Positions 58,696 through 64,000 of a stretch of DNA of 64,000 nt are shown piece after piece. Location of the stretch: contig CAVRYA010000005.1 of assembly GCA_963725315.1 (NCBI GenBank), positions 1-64,000 of the forward strand, in the 5' to 3' direction. Both the position numbers and the translations under genes were made by a program. Source of the DNA: JBBRHQ01 sp963725315. Its GTDB lineage: Bacteria; Actinomycetota; Thermoleophilia; Solirubrobacterales; 70-9. The first letter of the stretch is position 1. Every line of letters begins with the position of its first letter. The notes under the pieces are model-generated. The model searched no databases, was not told where the DNA came from, and was given only the letters and a program-made list of their open reading frames with translations.

Positions 58696-59304
58696 TCAGG
58701 CGCTGAAGCGGGCGAAATAGGCGAACCAGCTTCCGGAGCGGCCCTCCGGCGCGAGCCCGGCCCGGATGCAGCGCTCGCAGAGCTTCGAGAAGGTCGTGAA
58801 GTGAGGGTCGCCGAAGATCTCTCCGACGACCAGCCTGCCGCCCGGCCGCAGGACCCGCTGGATCTCCCGCAGGGCGGCGTCGGGATCGGGGATCTCGCCG
58901 AGGACGGCGACGAGCACGACCGCGTCGACGCTGTCCTGCTCGTACGGGAGGGCGGTCGCATCGCCCCGGGTGGGGAAGACGTTCGTCGCGCCGCCGGCCG
59001 CCGCAGCGCGCATGGTGTGGTCGAGCATCTCCTCCTGGATGTCGAAGATCTCGACCCTGCCGGCCGGGCCGACCCACTCGCCGAGGTCGAGGGTGTAATA
59101 GCCGGTGCCGGGCCCGATCTCGAGCAGCCGCTCGCCGGGCTCGGGCGCGAGCACCTCTTGCAGGCGGGCGCGGCTGATCCCCGGGTGCGGCGCCTCGACC
59201 CAGAAGCGCTGGCCATACGGGCAGGCGGAGGGGTTCTTGCGCCACCACAGCGCCGCGCCCAGGGTCGCCAGCCCGGCGCCGAGCAGCAGCTTTCGCACGC
59301 TCAT
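58696..59304 (-). CDS. membrane-anchored SAM-dependent methyltransferase
   Basis: The 202-residue product has an N-terminal membrane helix (VRKLLLGAGLATLGAALWW) and then a small Rossmann domain: LLEIGPGTGYYTLDLGEWV for SAM, IFDIQEEMLDHTMRAAA, and VLRPGGRLVVGEIFGDPHFT. It resembles UbiE/phospholipid methyltransferase-like proteins; a lipid substrate would fit the anchor. Its ATG overlaps the stop of the 74-residue gene by four bases, so it is the last gene of a three-gene operon with methylmalonyl-CoA epimerase. Confidence 0.87.
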   Translation of the reverse strand: MSVRKLLLGAGLATLGAALWWRKNPSACPYGQRFWVEAPHPGISRARLQEVLAPEPGERLLEIGPGTGYYTLDLGEWVGPAGRVEIFDIQEEMLDHTMRAAAAGGATNVFPTRGDATALPYEQDSVDAVVLVAVLGEIPDPDAALREIQRVLRPGGRLVVGEIFGDPHFTTFSKLCERCIRAGLAPEGRSGSWFAYFARFSA

Positions 59305-59525
59305 GATCCGCCGCTTGAGAACCCGACCCGGTGCTCGCCCGAGTCGATCCGCAGGAAGGCCACCTTGCCGAGGTAGACCGAGAGCTCCCCGTCCTCGGTC
59401 TCGAGGTCGTGCCAGCCGCCGGAGGGGAGCGAGTCGCGCAGCTTCCTCAGCGACTTCTCGTCGAGGCGGACGGGGACGACCTGCCCGCCCTCGAAGCCGA
59501 TCTCGACCCGCTGGAAGGCGGCCAT
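59301..59525 (-). CDS. small conserved-looking protein of 74 residues, unknown
   Basis: I do not recognise it. The product (start MAAFQRVEIGFEGGQVVPVR) has alternating hydrophobic and charged residues that suggest a compact beta-rich fold: VVPVRLDEKSLRKLRDSL, WHDLETEDGELSVYLGKVAF and LRIDSGEHRVGF. It is tied into an operon: its ATG shares one base with the epimerase stop (TGATG) and its own stop overlaps the methyltransferase start by four bases. Such tight coupling argues that it is a real gene. Confidence 0.7.
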   Translation of the reverse strand: MAAFQRVEIGFEGGQVVPVRLDEKSLRKLRDSLPSGGWHDLETEDGELSVYLGKVAFLRIDSGEHRVGFSSGGS

Positions 59526-59935
59526 CAGTGATCCCCCGCCGGCTCGACGATCTCGGTCAGCACGCCGCCGGTCGATCGCGGATGCAGGAAGGCGACGCGG
59601 CTGTCGCGGATCCCCGGGCGGGGCTCGGCGTCGATCAACCGCAGCCCCGCCGCCCTCACCTTGACCAGGGCGGCGTCGATGTCGGGGACCGCGTAGGCGA
59701 CGTGGTGCAGGCCCGGGCCGCTTCGCTCGAGGAAGCGGCCCACCGCCGTGTCGGACTCGAGCGGGCGCAGCAGCTCGACGTGCCCGTCGCCGACGTCGAG
59801 CAGGACCGCCTCCACCCCCTGCGAGGCGACCGTCTCGCGGTGCGCGATCTCCATCTCGAAGCCGGCGTCATAGAGGCCGATCGCCTCTTCGAGGTCATCG
59901 ACGGCGACTCCGATGTGGTCGATCCGGCTGAACAC
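59525..59935 (-). CDS. mce: methylmalonyl-CoA epimerase
   Basis: The epimerase interconverts (S)- and (R)-methylmalonyl-CoA, between propionyl-CoA carboxylase and methylmalonyl-CoA mutase. The 136-residue glyoxalase-fold product shows IDHIGVAVDDLEEAIGLYDA (first metal His), VELLRPLESDTAVGRFLE, GPGLHHVAYAVPDIDAALV (second His) and GGVLTEIVEP (Glu ligand). The start is GTG 59935; upstream codons in the same frame have no family similarity. It heads an operon with the 74-residue protein and the methyltransferase. Confidence 0.92.
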   Translation of the reverse strand: MFSRIDHIGVAVDDLEEAIGLYDAGFEMEIAHRETVASQGVEAVLLDVGDGHVELLRPLESDTAVGRFLERSGPGLHHVAYAVPDIDAALVKVRAAGLRLIDAEPRPGIRDSRVAFLHPRSTGGVLTEIVEPAGDH

Positions 59936-59967
59936 GCGGCGCAGTCTAGATGAGTGGAATTGCTCAT

Positions 59968-60786
59968 CTAGGGGCTGGGGGGCCGCTGCTCGCTCCCCGC
60001 CTCGGCTCTGAGGACCTCCGCCAGCGCCGCGACCCCCACCTCGAGCTGCTCGGGGGTCGGCTCCTTGGTCGCGACGCGACGCTGGATCTCGCGGCCGGGA
60101 GCGTGGAAGGCACGGGCCAGCGCCGTGTCGTGATGGCGATCGCTCCATGCAAACATCTCGACCGCGATAGAAGCCCCCCCGAGGCCGACGCCGGCGCGGG
60201 CGACGGGACCTGGCCGATCGACGAGCCGCTCGAGCAGCACGGTGCCGCCGCCGGAGAGGAGCATCATCGGCGCGATCAGGTTGGAACCGCAGCGATCGTG
60301 CTCCTTGGGGACGGCGGCGGGGTCATCGCGGCCCTGCTCGTAGGCGGCGATCGCCTTGTGCTCGACTCCGTGGTAGGCGGCGAGGTCACGGTCGCTGAGG
60401 GCGACCAGGGCGGGGACCAGACCCAGCGCCTGCAGGACCGTCTCGCGCGCCGGAGTCGCCCGCCCGCGCCTGCGGATCATGCCCGAGGCGGCCAGCGCCC
60501 CGCCGACCGAGGCGATCACCCGCCAATCCTCGAACGGCAGCCGGGCCTCGGGCAGGCGCCGGCGGACCAGCGGCAGCACCGCCATCGCCTCGGCCAGCTT
60601 CAGCGGCCCGCGGACCAGCGGCGCCCTGGCGGCCAGCTCCGGGGCGATCCGGGGCTTCGGCTCGGAGGCGACGGCGATCTCCCCGTCCGGCCCGCGCACG
60701 GCGGCGGCCCAGTGGGTCGGCCCGTGGATCAGCAGCCCGTTGCGAAGCGCCATCCCCCCCAGGCGCAAGGTCTCGCGCTCAGGCAT
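59968..60786 (-). CDS. DUF1385 family membrane protein
   Basis: DUF1385 proteins are membrane-associated and of unknown function, common in actinobacteria and firmicutes. The 272-residue product has the family's GGMALRNGLLIHGPTHWAAA, AYHGVEHKAIAAYEQG and HDRCGSNLIAPMMLLSGG blocks. The conserved His, Glu and Cys residues suggest a metal site. The start ATG at 60786 overlaps the end of the M20 peptidase gene by 8 bases, implying coupled translation. Confidence 0.85.
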   Translation of the reverse strand: MPERETLRLGGMALRNGLLIHGPTHWAAAVRGPDGEIAVASEPKPRIAPELAARAPLVRGPLKLAEAMAVLPLVRRRLPEARLPFEDWRVIASVGGALAASGMIRRRGRATPARETVLQALGLVPALVALSDRDLAAYHGVEHKAIAAYEQGRDDPAAVPKEHDRCGSNLIAPMMLLSGGGTVLLERLVDRPGPVARAGVGLGGASIAVEMFAWSDRHHDTALARAFHAPGREIQRRVATKEPTPEQLEVGVAALAEVLRAEAGSEQRPPSP

Positions 60787-62113
60787 CGGCGGTTCCCAGG
60801 AGTCGCTTCGGCAGCTGGTAGTAGCAGCCGGCCATCAGCTCGACGTCGGCCACGGCGATCCGCTCGTCGGCGCCGTGGACGAGCGGCACCGCCTCCGCCA
60901 GCGTCATCGCGTTCTGGGGGGCGAAGCCGAAGACGGTGGCGCCGAAGGCCTTACGGAACCAGTGACTGTCGCTGAAACCCGGCATGACGATCGGCAGGAC
61001 CTCGGCCCCCGGCTCGGTCTCGGCCACCCATCGCTCGACCTCCGCGGCTAGCGGCCCCGCATAGTCGGAGCGGTTCCCGATCACGGGATCGATGAACTCG
61101 ACCTCGTAGTCGCCGTCGCCGAGCACGCCGGCGATCCGCTCCCGCACCTCGACCTCGGCCATCTCGGGCGGCACCCGGCAGTCGACCACGAGCTCGGCCC
61201 GTGAGGGGACCACGTTCTGCTTTCCGGACCCGCTCGCCATCGTCGGCGTCAGCGTCACCCCGAGCATCGGCTCCGCGAGGAGCGCCGCCAGCAGCGGGTC
61301 GGCGTCCCGGATCCGCTTCAGGCCCGCGTCGAGGTCGCCGGGCACCTCGCCCAGCAGCCGCTCGAGGAAGAGCTCGGTGTCGGGAGTGGCCTCCCGCGGC
61401 GGCTGGCGGCGGAGCCTCTCCAGCAACGGCCCCAGCTTCAGCAGCGCGTTGTCGCCGACCCCGGGCAGCGAAGCGTGCCCGGCGACGCCGCGGGTCCGCA
61501 ACCGGAAACGGAAGACGCCCTTCTCCCCCACTGCGACGGTGTAGAAGCGCTTGCCCGCGAAGGAGACCGCGAGCCCGGCGCCCTCGTTGAGGACCATGTC
61601 GCAGCGGACCTTCTCCGGATGCTCCTCGCAGAGCCACATCGCCCCGTTGTGAGCGCCGGCCTCCTCGTCGGCGCTGACCACCAGCAGCATCTCGCCGCGG
61701 GCCGGCCTCCACCCTTCCTCGGCGAGAGCCAGGCAGGCGGCGGTCTCCGAGGCCACCTGGTCCTTCATGTCGAGGGCGCCGCGGCCCCAGACGTAGTCGT
61801 CCACGAGGTCCCCACCCCAGGGGTCGCGGGTCCACTCGGCCGGGTCGGCCGGCACCGTATCCACGTGGCAGATCAGGGCAAGGCCGGGACCGTCCTCGGC
61901 CCCGCGCAGCCGGGCGACGAGGTTGGGGCGCTGGGGATCCTTGGCGAGGATCTCGCACTCCCAGCCGGCGGCGCTCAGCGTCTCGAGCAGGAACCGCTGG
62001 GCCTCGCCCTCGTTGCCGGGAGGGTTGACGGTGTCGAAGCGGATCAGCCTCTGCAACAGCTCGACGGCTCGGGAGCCGAGGGCGGCGCTATCGGCGTGCG
62101 TCTGAGTGGCCAT
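60779..62113 (-). CDS. M20-family metallopeptidase/amidohydrolase
   Basis: This is a di-zinc hydrolase of the ArgE/DapE/CPG2 group, releasing an amino acid from a peptide or acylated compound. The clean 444-residue frame has the first zinc motif ALICHVDTVPADP, the bridging Asp in WGRGALDMKDQVA, the catalytic Glu pair in VVSADEEAGAHNGAMWL and a C-terminal zinc His in ALVHGADERIAV-like LVHGADERIA. The lid/dimerisation domain lies between. The exact substrate cannot be told from the sequence. It is upstream of and overlaps the DUF1385 gene. Confidence 0.9.
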   Translation of the reverse strand: MATQTHADSAALGSRAVELLQRLIRFDTVNPPGNEGEAQRFLLETLSAAGWECEILAKDPQRPNLVARLRGAEDGPGLALICHVDTVPADPAEWTRDPWGGDLVDDYVWGRGALDMKDQVASETAACLALAEEGWRPARGEMLLVVSADEEAGAHNGAMWLCEEHPEKVRCDMVLNEGAGLAVSFAGKRFYTVAVGEKGVFRFRLRTRGVAGHASLPGVGDNALLKLGPLLERLRRQPPREATPDTELFLERLLGEVPGDLDAGLKRIRDADPLLAALLAEPMLGVTLTPTMASGSGKQNVVPSRAELVVDCRVPPEMAEVEVRERIAGVLGDGDYEVEFIDPVIGNRSDYAGPLAAEVERWVAETEPGAEVLPIVMPGFSDSHWFRKAFGATVFGFAPQNAMTLAEAVPLVHGADERIAVADVELMAGCYYQLPKRLLGTADA

Positions 62114-62132
62114 CCCGAGGGGAGCCTAGTGG

Positions 62133-62660
62133 TCAGCCAGCGATCGCCTGGACCGCCATCGCCGTGCCACTGATCACCAGCACCGCGGCGATCGCCCGCA
62201 GTAGCTGGTGCTCGTCGAGCCTCCCGGTGAAGTGGGCGCCGAGGTAGGCGGCGGGCACCGCGGCAGCCGCCCCGATCGCGAAAATGTCCCAGTCGATGCC
62301 CGCCGGGAGATGGCCGATCAGCCCGCCCAGACCGACGATCGCTCCGACCGCAGCGTTGGTGCCGACCGCGGCGTAGGGGCTAACCCCGGCGTACTTGACG
62401 AGCGCGGGCAGCCGCAGCGAGCCCAGGATCAGGCCGACGATGCCGCCAAGGAGGCCCACCCCGAACCCGACCAGTGCAGCGTGGACGAGGAGGTCGCGCC
62501 GGTCGGGGACCGCGACCCGGCCTGCGCCGGCCGGGCGACGGTAACGGCCAACCTCGACTGCGCCGTACGCCGAGCAGCGACGCCGGAGCCATCGGCCGCA
62601 GGTTAGTGGGCCGTGGGCGACTTCATACTCAGCTTCGATGACCGATCGGCTCTTCGACAC
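62133..62660 (-). CDS. short TauE/SafE-like membrane protein, start uncertain
   Basis: The recognisable part is about 120 residues: VHAALVGFGVGLLGGIVGLI, LGSLRLPALVKYAGVSPYAA, VGTNAAVGAIVGLGGLIGHL and a hydrophobic C-terminus ISGTAMAVQAIAG. This is one TauE/SafE repeat, so it is half-size like the pair at 31404-32143, but without a partner. The only in-frame start of usual type is a GTG at 62660, which would overlap the divergent rarA start; otherwise a base is missing near 62590. Substrate unknown. Confidence 0.65.
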   Translation of the reverse strand: MSKSRSVIEAEYEVAHGPLTCGRWLRRRCSAYGAVEVGRYRRPAGAGRVAVPDRRDLLVHAALVGFGVGLLGGIVGLILGSLRLPALVKYAGVSPYAAVGTNAAVGAIVGLGGLIGHLPAGIDWDIFAIGAAAAVPAAYLGAHFTGRLDEHQLLRAIAAVLVISGTAMAVQAIAG

Positions 62661-63977
62661 CGGGGGCGATCGCCCGCCGGGCGCCGTGCCCGCGGCGACG
62701 CGCCGCTGGCGGTGCGGATGCGCCCCCGCGAGCTCCCCGAGCTGATCGGCCAGGAGCACCTGCTCGCCGAGGGATCGGCGCTGCGGGTCTCGATCGCCGC
62801 CGGCCGCCCCCACAGCGCGATCCTCTACGGGCCTCCCGGCAGCGGCAAGACGACGCTGGCGCGGATCGCCGCGGCCGGGGCAGAGGCGGCGTTCGAGGAG
62901 GAGTCGGCGGTGAACGCGGGCCGGGCCGAGATCCGCGCCGTGATCGAGCGCGCCCGCGAGCGGCGCCGGGCCTCCGGGCGCGGAACGATCCTCTTCCTCG
63001 ATGAGATCCATCGCTTCAACAAGGCGCAGCAGGACGCGCTGCTGCCTGCCGTGGAGGAGGGGCTGCTGACCCTGATCGGGGCGACCACGGAGAACCCCTA
63101 CTTCGAGGTCAACTCCGCCCTTCTCTCGCGCTGCCAGGTCTACGAGCTGAAGCCGCTCGAGCAGCGGCAGATCGGGGTGATCCTCGAGCGCGCGCTATCC
63201 GACCCAGCCCGGGGGATCGCCGAGCCCCCGGAGGTCGCCCCGGAGGCGCTGGAGATGCTGGCGCGGCGCTCCGGCGGAGACGCCAGGGTCGCGCTCTCGG
63301 CTCTGGAGCGCGCGGTCGAGCGCTCGGGCGACTCCGGGGAGGTGATCGACGTCGCCGCAGCAGAGGACGCCCTCCAGCGCAGCGCGCTGCACTTCGACCG
63401 CGAGGGGGACCGCCACTACGACTACATCTCGGCCTGGATCAAGGCGACCCGGGGCTCGGACGCCGACGCCTCCCTCTACTACCTGGCGGTGATGCTGGAG
63501 GGCGGCGAGGACCCTCGCTTCATCGCCCGGCGGATGGTGATCTTCGCCTCCGAGGACATCGGCAACGCCGACCCCCAGGCGCTGCTGATCGCCACCTCCG
63601 CCGGCGCCGCCGTCGATCGGGTGGGGCTGCCGGAGTGCGCGCTCAACCTCGCCCAGGCCGCGGTCTACCTGGCTCTTGCGCCGAAGTCCAACGCCTCCTA
63701 TGCGGGGATCACCGCGGCGAGGCGCGAGGTGCGGCGCGAGGGAGCGGCGATCCCGCCGGACGAGATCCGCGACGCCCACTACCCCGGCGCCGCGGAGCTG
63801 GGCCGCGGGGAGGGCTACACCTACCCCCACGACCAGCCCGGCGGCTTCGCCGGGCAGCCCCTGATGCCCGAGGAGCTGCGCGGCAAGCGCTTCTACGAGC
63901 CGACCGAGCGCGGCTTCGAGGCCGAGCTGGGGAGGCGCTTGGAGCGGCTTCGCAGGGCCTTCGAGAAATCTTGTTGA
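62638..63977 (+). CDS. rarA: replication-associated recombination protein A (RarA/MgsA AAA ATPase)
   Basis: RarA is a clamp-loader-like ATPase that acts at stalled replication forks. ATG 62638 opens MTDRLFDTGGDRPPG, a usual start for this family, then one slip near 62680 leads into GDAPLAVRMRPRELPELIGQ; a GTG at 62613 in the second frame is the alternative. Walker A is YGPPGSGKTTLARIAA, Walker B LFLDEIHRFNKAQQDALLPA, and sensor/arginine-finger ATTENPYFEVNSALLSRC. The C-terminal tetramerisation part EGDRHYDYISAWIKATRGSD and PHDQPGGFAGQPLMPEELRG is intact. About 446 residues. Confidence 0.93.
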
Positions 63978-64000
63978 GCCGTCGAAACGGACCACAACTT

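Overview
The window looks like a chimeric contig made of two unrelated bacterial genomes joined near position 8080. Bases 1 to about 8080 look beta- or gammaproteobacterial: an alpha/beta hydrolase, a complete F1Fo ATP synthase operon in the order atpI-B-E-F-H-A-G-D-C behind a clear sigma-70 promoter (TTGACG, 18 bp, TAAAAT), and the first ~30 codons of the carbon starvation transporter cstA. Bases ~8080 to 64000 are a very GC-rich chromosome segment that resembles Thermoleophilia (Solirubrobacterales-type actinobacteria). Pointers are an actinobacterial biotin-dependent acyl-CoA carboxylase, a DUF2342 'F420-associated' metalloprotease, an actinobacterial UvrD-helicase/nuclease fusion, a long-form isoleucyl-tRNA synthetase and frequent GTG/TTG starts. 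Both genes that meet at the junction are cut in mid-reading frame, so I read it as an assembly artefact rather than as gene transfer. The taxon calls come from protein family resemblance only.

Layout of the second part. 8.1-9.5 kb: truncated acyl-CoA carboxylase beta subunit and a small upstream protein. 9.6-22.2 kb: a cell-surface glycan region (acyltransferase, a large unknown membrane protein, two family-2 glycosyltransferases, two SAM methyltransferases, a GT39-type membrane glycosyltransferase, a UDP-glucuronate decarboxylase-like epimerase), interrupted by a methylmalonyl-CoA mutase large subunit and an HSL-type esterase. 22.4-36.5 kb: a sigma factor fused to a zinc-finger anti-sigma-like domain, a very basic coiled-coil protein with its own terminator, DUF2342 protease, inositol-phosphatase-like protein, helicase-nuclease, PAC2 protein, ArfB, two half-size TauE proteins, trehalose-phosphatase, PolX, polyprenol-phosphate mannosyltransferase and thioredoxin. 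36.5-45.1 kb: ileS, a short-chain dehydrogenase, and a two-gene unit of an FAD/Fe-S 2-hydroxyacid dehydrogenase plus a benzoylformate-decarboxylase-like enzyme. 45.2-55.0 kb: exported M15-like peptidase, a lipoprotein, fumarase, a TetR regulator facing an exported sulfatase, a metallophosphoesterase with RTX-like repeats, aldehyde dehydrogenase and a SpoIID protein. 55.0-64.0 kb: lipocalin-like protein, ychF-PAP2, a BtrH-like protein, methyltransferase/74-aa protein/methylmalonyl-CoA epimerase operon, DUF1385 protein, M20 peptidase, a third short TauE protein and rarA.

The carboxylase, mutase and epimerase fit one propionyl-CoA to succinyl-CoA route. The glycan genes, SpoIID protein, PAP2 phosphatase and polyprenol-phosphate mannosyltransferase fit envelope assembly.

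Sequence quality is very uneven. One-base insertions and deletions break most genes in 1-7.4, 9.1-18.4, 20.1-23.5 and 36.5-38.8 kb, while long stretches between them (for example 24-36.5 and 38.8-49.3 kb) are clean. I treat these breaks as errors, not pseudogenes, because family-typical protein continues across each one in another frame. No rRNA, tRNA, CRISPR array, insertion sequence or phage gene was seen. No gap longer than 300 bases lacks a gene; the largest are 22159-22414 and 7779-7989.
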